The notes beneath the pieces are model-generated. The model made no database searches. It was not told the DNA's origin and saw only the letters and a program-made list of their open reading frames with translations. Below, one piece after another: positions 11,074-23,400 of a stretch of 60,000 nucleotides of DNA (position 1 is its first letter; every line of letters begins with the position of its first letter). The translations under genes were made by a program, and so were the position numbers. Source of the stretch: Membranipora membranacea (lineage: Eukaryota > Bryozoa > Gymnolaemata > Cheilostomatida > Membraniporidae); assembly GCA_914767715.1 (NCBI GenBank), contig OU612075.1, positions 2,048,001 through 2,108,000 on the forward strand, in the 5' to 3' direction.

Positions 11074-11934
11074 CTAATCCATTCCACAAAATCCGCTATT
11101 ACAACCAAGATTTCCAGTATATTTATAGACAAAATCATTGGTTTTCTCAGAGCATCTTACTACTGAGCCTGTAGCTTTATACTCTGTACAACCATTATCC
11201 CATGATCCGTATATGTCGATACTAGTAACCACACCTATCTGATGAGGCATTGTGGCATTGCTCCAAAAGGCAATATGGGTTCCACAACTTTCATGGCTTG
11301 ACTTTGAGATCACACAATGATCAATAAGCCTGCTGCCTGCGGCCCCGCTGAAGCGGAACCATGGCCTTCCACTGGCCTTCATATCGCTATCGTCGCAATT
11401 TACATCGTTATTTCTTGGTTTGATGCTCCGGCCGTAATAGTCCTTCCGCCAGTATTCTGTTAAGTTGATGGCAGACTGGCATTCTGTAGGCTGTGGTAGA
11501 ACAGTTGTTGTAGTTGGCGTTGTAGTTGGTGTTGTTGTTGCTGTAGTTGTTGTTGTAATTGTTGATGTTGTTGGTGTTGTTGTAGTTGTTGCTGCTGATA
11601 TGGTTTTAGTTGTTGGAGTCGTTTTAATTGCCAGTTTTGTCGGAATTGTTATTGTTGCCGTAGTAGTTTTTGTCCGGCAGGCGATAAGCTTCTCAGTCAG
11701 TTCCTCAAACACGACCTTCTCAACTTCGAGCTCGATCTCTCTTGAGTTTACCGACCTTGGTGAGCGGTTTCGTTCTGACAGAGCTGAGCAGCCTTCTTTA
11801 GTAAGAAGTTTCAGCAGGACATCATTACGGTGTTTGTAGCGCTCAAGCTGGAACTCTGAAGAGCTTTCTATTAGGTTACCTTGACATAAGGTTATTGGCA
11901 AACCCAAGACCAAAGTTATGATGAGAATCAACAT
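11074..11934 (-). CDS. Secreted D8C-domain (uromodulin/GP2-like) glycoprotein, copy 2
   Basis: A 286-aa paralogue of the gene at 4083-4880 with the same order of parts: signal peptide (about residues 1-18), charged N-terminal domain with RYKHRNDVLL shared word for word with copy 1, a possible RSPR furin-type site, a Thr-rich linker, and a D8C domain with WFRFSGAAGSR, DHCVI, ESCGTHIAFW, PHQIGVVTS and a C-terminal CNSGFCGMD. The linker is about 30 residues longer than in copy 1, while the D8C domain keeps all its cysteines. This looks like two functional duplicates whose spacer length varies. The ATG at 11934 directly follows a 3' splice site (gttttttag/ATG), again implying an untranslated first exon. 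The protein should be exported and glycosylated; NLTEYW and NATMP are N-glycosylation sites. Its ligand is unknown. Confidence 0.85.
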   Translation of the reverse strand: MLILIITLVLGLPITLCQGNLIESSSEFQLERYKHRNDVLLKLLTKEGCSALSERNRSPRSVNSREIELEVEKVVFEELTEKLIACRTKTTTATITIPTKLAIKTTPTTKTISAATTTTTPTTSTITTTTTATTTPTTTPTTTTVLPQPTECQSAINLTEYWRKDYYGRSIKPRNNDVNCDDSDMKASGRPWFRFSGAAGSRLIDHCVISKSSHESCGTHIAFWSNATMPHQIGVVTSIDIYGSWDNGCTEYKATGSVVRCSEKTNDFVYKYTGNLGCNSGFCGMD

Positions 11935-12182
11935 CTAAAAAACAAAAGAATACTATAAAATAAAATGCAATACTGAACAAATTAAAGCAAATGGTTTAAA
12001 ACATTGGAAACAAAAAAAATACTATGGACGGATCAATGTACAAGTTGTTATGGATGGGATGGCGAAAATTTACATGGTTTATGGCTTTTGTACATACAGT
12101 TAGGAGTGCAACATGTGACAGCTGACAGCTAGGATAATATATAATAAAACACAGACAGGACGTTAGACATTAATTTACTTAC

Positions 12183-12272
12183 ATTTCCTGATCCGATGTT
12201 GACTGATAACTACTCTGAAGACCTGAGGAGTTGTGCTACAAAGTCCTGAGCAAGTCAGGATACCTAATGTAC
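12183..12272 (-). other. Predicted 5' UTR exon of D8C copy 2
   Basis: The minus strand has a strong donor (ggaaat/gtaagt) at 12183 that pairs with the acceptor touching the start codon at 11934, leaving a 248-bp intron. The 5' edge is estimated from the TATA box at 12298-12306. The structure matches that of the other intact copy, so leader and promoter were duplicated with the gene. Confidence 0.5.
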
Positions 12273-12297
12273 TACTGAGCAAAGCAAGAGAGCAAAT

Positions 12298-12306
12298 TAT
12301 ATATAC
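12298..12306 (-). promoter_or_regulatory. TATA box of D8C copy 2
   Basis: The minus strand reads TATATATAA upstream of the predicted leader exon, at a spacing (about 30 bp) expected of a core promoter. Supported only by motif and position. Confidence 0.45.
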
Positions 12307-12959
12307 CATAGGATATTTGATAGGACAATCGTTTCATTATCGGTAATAATTGTTTGATAAGCGAGTTTGATAAAAAAAACTTGGACAATGCAGTGGGTGT
12401 GTTGTATCAAGTTTTGAACAATGTACAATGGAAAATTGTATCTGATATCTACTCTCCCCTTGTGATTTTACTGCCACACGAAGCATGCTAAGCCATACGG
12501 ATAATGCTCTTGATCCAAATGCATTTTCAACTGATCTACTAATAAAGAAATAATAAACTCAATAGGAAGAGCTTACAATCAGCAGTAATGTGTTTGTGGG
12601 CAACTTAGTGTTTCAATAGATTATGTTGGACTTGAAGGCTATCAAGAGCACACAGCTTGAGCCCGTGGTTAGAGAATACTGTAACTGCCTTCTGTGATAT
12701 CAATCACAGTGTGGATCTACTGAATTTCCAAGTTTGATGTAAGGCTTAATCCAGAAACATATTGATAAACCTTGAAGAGTAATCGTAGACTCTCATGTAT
12801 GTATACTTTTCCATTATTAATCTGGTGAAAGATGAAGTCCTAAAGCCTTATATGCGCGACAAAAATTACTATTATATTTCTATGGAATTTCCGTTTGAGT
12901 TTCAGGGTTTTTGAGGGTATTGTTTGCTCTGAGGGTCATACACTGTACAAGGACCGTAC

Positions 12960-13125
12960 ATTTTCACACAAGTAAGCGCACATATCTGATAAGGCATTGT
13001 GGGATTGCTTCACTGGCAGCTCGTGTTCTTCAGCTTGATTGGTGTGACTTAGAGGGCACCCAATGACCCTACCGTCTACTACAAGACCTGATTAGGTTGA
13101 TAACAGACATGCATTCAGGCTTAGG
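12960..13125 (-). pseudogene. Relic of a fourth D8C-domain gene
   Basis: The plus-strand segment keeps clear nucleotide likeness to the D8C exons: a stretch reading catatctgataaggcattg aligns with cctatctgatgaggcattg of the intact genes and is followed by the same gggattgct. On the minus strand this gives NPTMPYQI next to NATMPHQI of copy 2. Farther along, traces of the CVIS/DHC region (13040-13070) and of the linker border (13100-13120) align in the same order, with many indels and no open frame. It lies upstream of copy 2, continuing the row of duplicates. Confidence 0.6.
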
Positions 13126-13796
13126 TAGATCGATGATACAAACCTTAGTCTTTTTACATACGCATTTGCAGTTTTTGGCACAGGTTTATGCAGAGTGCAA
13201 TCAGACATGCCCATTTGAAGTTTTAGGCATTGGTCTGTGCAGAGCGCAATAAACATACTTCCTGAATTTAACACTATGTACTTGCAACTAACCTCTCTTT
13301 CTATGTGTCGTAGTAGGAGCAGACTGACTACTGAGGATTGTTGGACCTCCAGGTGTACTCCGACCTGCTTAGAAACTGAGAGCCAAATTGACACAGATAT
13401 TGCGGCTTAGCCCTTAAGGCACCCCCTATCTCGTCACCCATTCCCCGGGATGTCGTGATTGATGAAACCTTGCGATTTTAGCCAATATTTTTTAACCAAC
13501 ATGTATTAACAAACTCCTAGTTTTCATCACTGATGTTGAAATACATAATCAATTCACAGTTGTCTGTTTTTATGTTTTTCTGTTCACCAATCCAGCACTC
13601 GATTGCTAACTTTCTTTGGAACTACCTGAAAAGCTACGAAACACTTTTTTTTATAAATACTCTAATTTTTAATATAATTTTTAGTAACCATTTTTTTCAT
13701 TTTATATTTTACTGGTGAGTATTTTACTGACTTAACTTTCTTTCTAGTGGAATTCACTCCGGTACATCGCACTGTTGATTTTAGGAGGAACAGAAA

Positions 13797-14319
13797 TACA
13801 AACATACATACATACATACATACATACATACATACATACATACATACATACATACATACATACATACATACATACATACATACATACATACATACATACA
13901 TACATACATACATACATACATACATACATACATACATACATACATACATACATACATACATACATACATACATACATACATACATACATACATACATACA
14001 TACATACATACATACATACATACATACATACATACATACATACATACATACATACATACATACATACATACATACATACATACATACATACATACATACA
14101 TACATACATACATACATACATACATACATACATACATACATACATACATACATACATACATACATACATACATACATACATACATACATACATACATACA
14201 TACATACATACATACATACATACATACATACATACATACATACATACATACATACATACATACATACATACATACATACATACATACATACATACATACA
14301 TACATACATACATACATAC
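13797..14319. repeat. (CATA)n microsatellite, about 130 units
   Basis: About 520 bp of uninterrupted tetranucleotide repeat. Long open frames on both strands arise only because a 4-bp unit gives a stop-free 12-bp period; they are not genes. The lack of interruptions means recent expansion or an assembly that may under- or overstate the length. Confidence 0.95.
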
Positions 14320-14428
14320 CTAACTACAAATAGTGGTAATGATGGTTACTTTAAAAAGTTATAATTTAGTGAAATGATTTTTTTCCACTAGTCTTTATTC
14401 ATCATCCAAAGAAAGAAAAAAATTTGAT

Positions 14429-17400
14429 TTATAACCCAGTTTCCCAGTTTTCATCAAAGTCGTCGTCAAAGTATGCATATTTTCTCTTCTCAGCGCGAGG
14501 CGACAGCTTCTGTGTGGAGTTGGATGAAGTAGTAGCCAGCTGCTTCTTGTAAGATCTGCCCACTGTGAAATCATGACTATCTGACTCCCTCTGCTTCATC
14601 AGTTTAAATACTGCTATCGTCAACAATATACCTCCGACCTGTGATTTATTGAGAGGATAATTAGCTAAAAAGGTCATCATTTAAATTACCCTCCCTTATG
14701 GGAGCCACTTTTTCAATAATTCATGCCAAGTAGAGCATTGAATTTTTTCACCACGCAAAACTGACAAAACCTTATCATAAGTAACTGCATCGGTCAATTG
14801 ACAATTTAACTGATTAAATTGTCAATTGATCTGCCTCATTATTTTCGATATTTACGCTAGTTTCTCTTTATACTATTTTCAAAATGAGGAATTGCTGATA
14901 GCTCGGAAGTTAGGAAGTCCATATGATGATAAACCGCACAGGTCATCATTAATTGTGAGGGTGGTTGGTTGGTTTCTTTAACCACTGTTGAAGTGAGAGG
15001 CACCGACCACACCTACCGAGCTGCATCACACTAAACATGTGCCATTGATTATTGCTTTAAAGAAAGGCATGCAGCGCCACCATAAATTTCTTTAAATGTC
15101 TCTAGCAGCACAAATAAAGAAAAACCCAAAATATATTTCGTTTTGTTAGCTGGCTGAAGTTGCGTTGAACAGGATTCTGTGACACTCACAAATATTCCTT
15201 GGAATAATAATCTCTCATTATGCCTAAGCCTGCCAAATCAGGGCCGTAGTTTAGAAAAAATGGTAGGGGAGGCAAAAGTAAGAGACTAATCTGAAGCATC
15301 ACCAAGAGGGGTGCTGTAAGCTCCCCCAAAAGCACTTCAAGGTATATAATTAGCAAATAGAATTCCCAGAGGAGCTGATTCTGACATGGATTACTCAATA
15401 ATAATGTTTAAAGACCACTTTATTTAGCTTTCTAGGGGAGGCAGTGCCTCTCTGCCTCCCCTAGAACTACAAGCCTGCCAAATGGTAAATCAGTTCTACC
15501 TGCGAGTGTACAGACTGACACTTACCTGGATTAAAAGAATTATGACTACTCCGCTGAGTATGGTTGCGTTGTATTGTAATATATGCCTCGATAGGCTGTC
15601 GTAACATCCCATCTCTATGTAGCTGTTATATAATGTAGGGTTGTACAAGCATGGCTGATCATATACAACCGTCATAGCTGCCGATATCGGTGGCTCAACT
15701 CCATCTATAACGGAAAAATAAAATTTGTTAACACTGCCTAACTATGTAACAAAATACGGCATGATTTGAGTTGAATATATTTTGTATGTTTTAATTCTAA
15801 AAATATACTGTTCAGGGTTGATTGGTAATTTAAACTCAAGTAAATAAATAAAGTTTAGTGATTGATGCAATCAGTGGTTAGGTGCGAGCCTTATGTATAT
15901 TCATTATTGGTTAAAACTTCTCTCTTCAAGCCGTACATATGAAATTCCCTACTCTGACACATATGATGTGTCTGGATCCATATGTTATTATTTTGACAAC
16001 ATAGCCAGTCTGCCGATCTTTAAGCCAGAAGACTGTTTGGAGTTGCATGGTGCAGTCCCACGCCAGTTTATATCAGTTTGAAGGCAAATCAAGGCACACT
16101 CATGGCACATTTACAAACCAAGTTCTCCTTTCTGCTCTGATTTCTAATACAACACACCTGGGGTGTTTGATGATAAGCCGATATATTTTGTCCAATCGTT
16201 GTGCTGTTGAGCTCGTGTGAGAAGTCGGCAGCAGGACAGAGGTACGGTTAGGTCAGCGACAGAGAAAGAACCATCAGAGTGTATCACTCTTATATTAGTT
16301 CTCCACTTCTCTGATAACTGCCAGTCTGTTCCGTTGATAACGCCACAACATTCAAACTACATCAACATACAAAATAACTATTCAATTCATGCTTGATCTC
16401 AATGTTCAGGTTTGAATCAACCCAAAACTTTGTGTGAACTGAAAAAAAAGTGGTTAAAATCTCAAGTTCTGTCTCTGTACGAAGACTTAGAAATAAAGGT
16501 ACCTTAAGTGCGCAGCAGCAATATTTGGCACCAAGTTGCTCTCTGTTTGCAGGCAGGTTGGAGTACACCTGAGACATCGATTGAGCCCAGTAGTCAATAG
16601 ACTGCAGTGGGTTTTGAACCCAATACCTCCAACACTTGTGTATTAGAGGGCAGGGCAGCTACCTCCTACTCCATATTCCTATTGTAATGTAGCAACTACC
16701 CAACACTGAAGCAACACTGAAGCAACACTGAAGCAACACTGAAGCAACACTGAAGCAACACTGAAGCAACACTGAAGCAACACTGAAGCAACACTGAAGC
16801 AACACTGAAGCAACACTGAAGCAACACTGAAGCAACACTGAAGCAACACTGAAGCAACACCCAGCAGCAGCAGCAGCACCAGTCAGCACACAAACATTAT
16901 TACACACACCAGTATCATTCGGAAATTGAATTTAATATAAATAAATATTCTACCTCTTTTTGTACAAAATCCCAGGCCGTCGAGTAGAAATCCTCCGTAG
17001 AGACCGCTCCGACATATCTCTCTTTGATAGACCATTGTAAAAAGTCATACAAAACTGTGTCTACCTGCAATCAAAGGCAAGCGGTCGGTCGGCTCATGTA
17101 AATATGACTTGTAGAAAATTATAGATTATGGCTTTTATAGAAAGTAATTTAAACTTGCAGTTCAGTTCAGACTTTATTATTCTATATATATATATTTATC
17201 GATTGCGGTATTTATATTAGCAGTCTTACTTAACTTACCTCTTGTTGAAATTTCACCACAAAAACACCTGTGACCGATTCAATCGCCAGACAAACCACCA
17301 ACATGAATATAAACTGTAACACAGGAGTCAGTACTCAGGGCATATAAGGTAATTTTGTGAACCCGAGTTATCTCCACATCTCGAAAAGGCCAAAATTCAT

Positions 17401-20400
17401 ATAAATTATAAAGCGAAAAACTTCTTTTGTGGCTGGCATAAAAAGTTATCAAGCTACAGACCTCAGATTTTCAGGACACACTCACAAACTGTGTTTTTCT
17501 TTGCCCCCCATGAAAGTGGAATAATTGCATACATAAGCCGGCAGCAGGGCAGCAATTTATATCATTTTTTAACCGTTTTCCGTAAAGCTTTCGATATGTT
17601 GGTAGATATTTTCCTTGTTTACTAAAGAAAATAACCACTATGTTCCTCAGAAGATGAGCAATCCAATGATATAAAAATTTGTGGTGTCAGACCATTTGAA
17701 GCCATGCTGCTGCTCAAAAGAAAATGTGCTTCTACATTATTTTATTGATTTGCGATGATTTAGCTGTGCACAAATATGCTGATTGTGTGTGTATTCATCA
17801 TCAGTAATGTAATGTAATTATTGTAATACAGAATTCATGCTCCACTAAATTTAAGGCAGACACTCTTATTTTGATACAACATGTCTGTGTAGCTCAGTGG
17901 ATAATTCTCTATTTCGTCAACGCAGAGCTCGGGGTTCGAGTTGGTGCCAAATTTTTTATACTCTCAATATGGCTATAAATCATAATGATTGTAAAGAGGA
18001 TTCCTTTTTTGTTGCAAACAAAATAAGTTGTCGAGCTACAGACCTCAGATTTTCAGATCATACTCAAAAAATGCCCGCCATGAAAATGGAGTAGTTGCAT
18101 ACATATGCCGGCAGCAGGGCAGCAATTTTATCATTTTCAAACTGTTTTCACTAAAGCTCTCGAAGTGTTAGAAGATGATTTCCTTTTTTAATAAAAAAAT
18201 TAACACTATGTTCCTGGGGAGATGAGGAATCCAATGATATAAAAATTTGTGCTGTCAGACCTTTAGAAGTTATGCTGCTGCTCAAAAGATAATTTGGCTA
18301 CACATTGTTTTACTGATTTGTGATGCTTTAGAAAAAGCTTCTTTTGTAGCTGGCATAAGAAAATATTGAGCTACAGACCTCAGATTTTCAGGACACACTC
18401 ACAAACTGTGTATTTCTTTGCCCCCCATGAAAGTGGAATAATTTCATACATAAGCCGGCAGCAGGGCAGCAATTAATATAATTTTTTAATTGTTTTCCAT
18501 AAAGCTCTCGATATGTTGGTAGATATTTTCCTTGTTTACTAAAGAAAATAACCACTGTGTTCCTCAGAAGATGAGCAATCCAATGATATAAAAATTTGTG
18601 GTGTCAGACCATTCGAAGCCATGCTGCTGCTCAAAAGAAAATGCGCCTACACATTATTTTACTGATTTGTGATGCTTTAGAGAAAGCTTCTTTTGTAGCT
18701 GGCATAAGCAATTATTGAGCTACAGACCTCAGATTTTCAGGACACACTCACAAACTGTGTATTTCTTTGCCCCCATGAAAGTGGAATAATTGCATACATA
18801 AGCCGGCAGCAGGGCAGCAATTTATATCATTTTTTAACTGTTTTCCATAAAGCTTTCGATATGTTAATAGATATTTTCCTTGTTTACTAAAGAAAGTGAC
18901 CACTGTGTTCCTCAGAAGATGAGCAATCCAATGATATAAAAATTTGTGGTGTCAGACCATTCGAAGCCATGCTGCTGCTAAAAAGAAAATCAGCCTACAC
19001 ATTATTTTACTGATTTGTGATGCTTTAGAGAAAGCTTCTTTTGTAGCTGGCATAATAAGCAATTATTGAGCTACAGACCTCAGATTTTCAGGACATACAC
19101 TGAGTTTCATGCCCCATATATCATTACCCAACCAGCAACATTATTGTATAATTAACCCTGCCTGCCCAATAAACTACATTAATTATTGCTATTGTATTGT
19201 TATAGTATAATCCTTTACAGTTCTAGCCCAGTTCTAGTCAATATTATATAAGTGGATTGACATTGTATTCAATGAGTTTGTATTTAGATGACCAGGCAAG
19301 CTAGCTGCTACAATGAAAGCATTCCATTCGAATTGTCCTCCTCACAATTTTTGTAAGCACAGAAAATTCTGAGTATTGAGTATAATGATGAGCCGACAAA
19401 ATACCTATGTTCAACTCTTCTGTGTTGTACTGTAGGCCTACCCTAAGCTATATTTTGTGCAATCTGAGAATGTAGGCAGCAACTGCATAAATAGAATACA
19501 TCAGCTAAATTATGCTAGCAGAATTATCACAAAACTTTGCTACTAATAAAAAAGTACAACATCGCTCACCAGTTGAGCGAGGATCTACTATATATACTTT
19601 GTATTAATCGCCCTACATGCCTAATTGGAGAAAAGTGATATGCGAATGAGGCCATATTCTCCACAGAACTACCGAAAATATGCTGACTGATGCTAGAAAA
19701 CATACTTGGTGTCAAAGCATGCAGTATTAATACTGATTATTGGCATAGTCTTAATCTACACTCCTTGGGATTTTTGAGATTGAATGGCTCTGAGCAAGGA
19801 TTTAGCTCTGAATGCTATGGTATGTGGGTAGAGAGAGGCAAAGGTAAATCTATTGTAAACCTGGTATACATTCATTACCTGTCTACAAAGGAGCCCTTGA
19901 TGTTAAACTTTATCATTCCCAGCCATGTCAGTTATATGGTGTACAGGAAGCAATTGTGGCATTTTTCTCTCTCACTCTTGGATGGTAGTTCCCTAGCAGG
20001 TGTTGGCACTAGTAACGATAGTATTTAAATGTTAGGCTAGTGACAAGACAACAACGTTTACAGTAATACATTTTAAGCTGTCAGCTTGTGTGCCACAAGC
20101 AGGGAGGTTAGCCTTTAACAGGCATAATGACTTAATTACCTCAATATTCCTTGTCAAAATTTTTAATTATCGAATTAATTGTCGCTGGTAGTTAATCCTA
20201 CACACACATTCCATTGCACTTGTAACAAGTCATCATGACACACTTGTGGAATTAGAGAGACAGGATGTCATCGTAAGCTGGCCTTAACTTCCTGTCTTTT
20301 GCTGCTGATAATGAATGCGAAGAGTTTTTAATTTTGCGAATGTACATGTTTACAATGATGGTTGTTTTGGTGAAAGTACAATCATGATCATTCTTTGACA

Positions 20401-23400
20401 AAACAGTGAGGGAGCGGGAAGTTTTAACCTTTTATGAAAAATACTAGATGGTTGACCAAATTCCATTTGTATATTTTCATCAAATTATTTCACCAAACTC
20501 TGCTTCCAAGCTCATCATAGTACAGAGTAACTATGCCAAAAATGAGATTGCTTTGCAAAAAAATCTCTTGCGCCCTTATTATCCGGTATTTGCAACCATG
20601 TTTCATTGATTTTCCTCTGCTACTTGGTCAACTACAAGAGCTGAGGCAGATACAACATACAGTGGTTGTATCTGGCTCAGCTCTTGATAATCTGCTGCTA
20701 GCTCATTACGATAATCTGTGTGTTTACCCAAAGGGTTAACCATTTTTAAATCTACTGGTACCTTTTAAGTTCTGTGCAGGTTGCCTATGAATGCCAATGT
20801 CAACAAAATTAACATTCTGACTGGCTTATCTTGATTATGACTTCATGGGTAAACAACTTTGATAACAACAATACATCCAATTATGCTTGAACTCAGCTGC
20901 TTGGCTAAGATGTTGATGTCAAGTAAAAGGTAAACAATTGGCAAATAGACACTGAGAATCTTGTTCAATTCAATAAGCTAATCCCATTGAAAGTGATCAG
21001 GCAGATTGAACTGTACATTGTAGCCATTGAATGCATGCATTGAAAAGTTTGGTGTGTTGAAAGTTCTTTCAACCTAAAGGTTTATCAATGAATATCAAGA
21101 CTGATTTCACCAACCTACTCCAGATTAATACAATTTTCAACTTTCAAAGGTTTAATTTTTTTAACATTTCATTTCAAATCAATTGCATATAATTGAGTGA
21201 TGTGGCTAGTATCGTTGATTAAAAAGGTTGATTAAAATCCGATGTCATATCACTCGCCCATCCCGAGGCATGGGCGGCGAAATATTAATGCCTTAATGGC
21301 GGGCAAAACAACATCGATGCATCAGTTCCATGTGGTCTACCAAATACATTTCCTAGAAGTTTCGACCATTACGACAGGATTTCCACAATGCAGCTATAGT
21401 CTGGAGTTCCAATCAAGGAGTACTTTTACTCCTTGTTCCAATCATTTCAACAAATTCCTGCCAAAGGAATACCCACACTGATATTTATTCTGTTATATAT
21501 AAGACCGGTAGCTTAGACAGGCGGCTGGGTTGCCAGATTAGGGGCTTGTAGGGCCATTACATCAGTCAAGATTTAGAGCGATAAATAATTGCCTGGACAG
21601 TCTTGTAGCACATAATCTTTCAAAGCTATCAGCTTAATGTTATCGCCTGCATTGATATATTTAGAATTTACAGTGACCATCAGACATTCCGTACAAACGA
21701 GTTCTATTGTGTCATTGAACTATAGGTCTGTTTGATCAAGAAGTAACAGGGGAAGCTGTTACTCCTTGGTTTGATTTACCCTTGCTTCTCTCTACCCACA
21801 TTCCATAAAATTCAGAGCTTGCGCTCCATGCCCAGAACATCTTCAGCCAACAAACAGCTAATGAAAGCCATCCACGCTAAAAAATCCCAAGGAGCGTAGA
21901 TTAACCCTTAGTGTGTCATCTATATAATCCCTCTGGTTAGCTATTCTTGTTGAAATTCCTAAAAATGATAAGGGGTTGTAAAAATTGATATAGCTTAAAA
22001 TCTAGAGGGTGTAGAAAGAAAGTTTAAATAAACTTCTTCTAAACAAGATTCCTGATCTATCTATATAACTTTTAACCACCCAGCAATAACAGAAATGATT
22101 GATGAGGTATTGAAACACACAAAAAGTGTACAACTAGACTTATTTTGTATACATCTGAACACAAATACTCTCACACCGGTCTTACAGAGTCATAATTTGT
22201 ACCACTGGACAGGGAATTTTGTTTAGATGAGAAATAAAAAAATAACTAACTCTTTACGAGCAATGATGCTACCATGGTGATGATTATAGCAAGGAGGGTT
22301 CAATATTAGCAAAGTTTATGCAAGCAGTGCCATCGTACTATAATCCTCTATCAATTGGTAAGCTGCTTTGTACTAATTTCTAAAAATTATTAAACTGCCT
22401 TGTACTAACTACTAACCAGGATAGTAGTCTTGGACCTCACTAACCAAAAAATGTGTACTAGCAGCACCGATTCCCACCTAACTGCAACCCTCTATGAGCC
22501 ATAAGAAGCTTAACACAGGGATAAACCGACTTGTAAATTTGCATGCCATCGCTAAACACAATGCCTGAGAAACCATTCTGTGATCAAAGAAGAGGGAGTT
22601 AATTGCTGTGATCAAACCTCAATATGTATGTGTGCGCTATACAAATGACACTTCTTGTTTCGGACATACAGAGGTAGACCGACCCTCTCACCAGCCTCAA
22701 CCGGACTCACCCACACAGTTCAGTGACAACCGACAACCAAATGTATCATCTAATGATATATGACAAGATGTAAGATCAGTGCATCAACATGAACCTAGTG
22801 CTCAGCCTATTTGTCGAGTGATGAACCTTTTGATCATGTTTTGGAAATGAATTGAAAGCTGTTTATTTTGAAAAACAAGTCGTACTCATTGTACTCTTAA
22901 ATATAACTGATATACATGTTAATCCACAGTAGGAATACCTGCATTGAACTAAAGTTCACTGATACCTGAATAGGATGCAAAGCATTGGAATGAAAAATTA
23001 TGAATAATCGACGAGGTGAGAACGATAAACTGTCCAAAAAAAAATTGATTCAGTAGAAAGTACTAAAAAGTTTAGATGTTATTCTTGCATATGTTAACCC
23101 ACAAAACATTGGCATTGACAATCAACAACCCTAGAAGGCCTCCTGCGATTGTCAACAGGATAATAAAATACCAGTAAGCGCAAGAAATGCCCTAAAGTCA
23201 ATTGATATATCAATACAAATGTGAACACTGAACAGCTTGAAACTTTGATAAAATGAGAGCATGTGCCCATCCCTATCAATTATCATATGGGGAAAGTTTA
23301 TGTGGCACTACTTTTTGATCTATCGATTCAACAGTATGCAGTGACAACATAGTGCTGCGCAGATATAAGAGTGTGACTTTTGTGATAGTTCACTATCGGA

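Noticed and set aside
13092-13394. 100-codon minus-strand frame as a gene
   Set aside because: Part of it overlaps the relic D8C sequence in a different frame, and no start, signal peptide or splice structure supports it.
13662-14364. Open frames of 180-215 codons on both strands over the CATA repeat
   Set aside because: A stop-free 4-bp unit keeps every frame open; the peptides are pure four-residue repeats with no gene context.
16659-16907. Overlapping Cys/Val/Ser-repeat open frames on the minus strand
   Set aside because: They arise from an 11-bp tandem repeat inside a tetraspanin intron; the same peptide appears in all three frames.
17885-17949. Functional tRNA gene
   Set aside because: A- and B-box-like motifs are present but the acceptor ends do not pair and the anticodon arm is unclear; kept only as a tRNA-like fragment.
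19690-20028. 112-codon plus-strand frame
   Set aside because: Much of it lies in a dispersed repeat whose inverted copy at 21775-21905 does not keep the frame.
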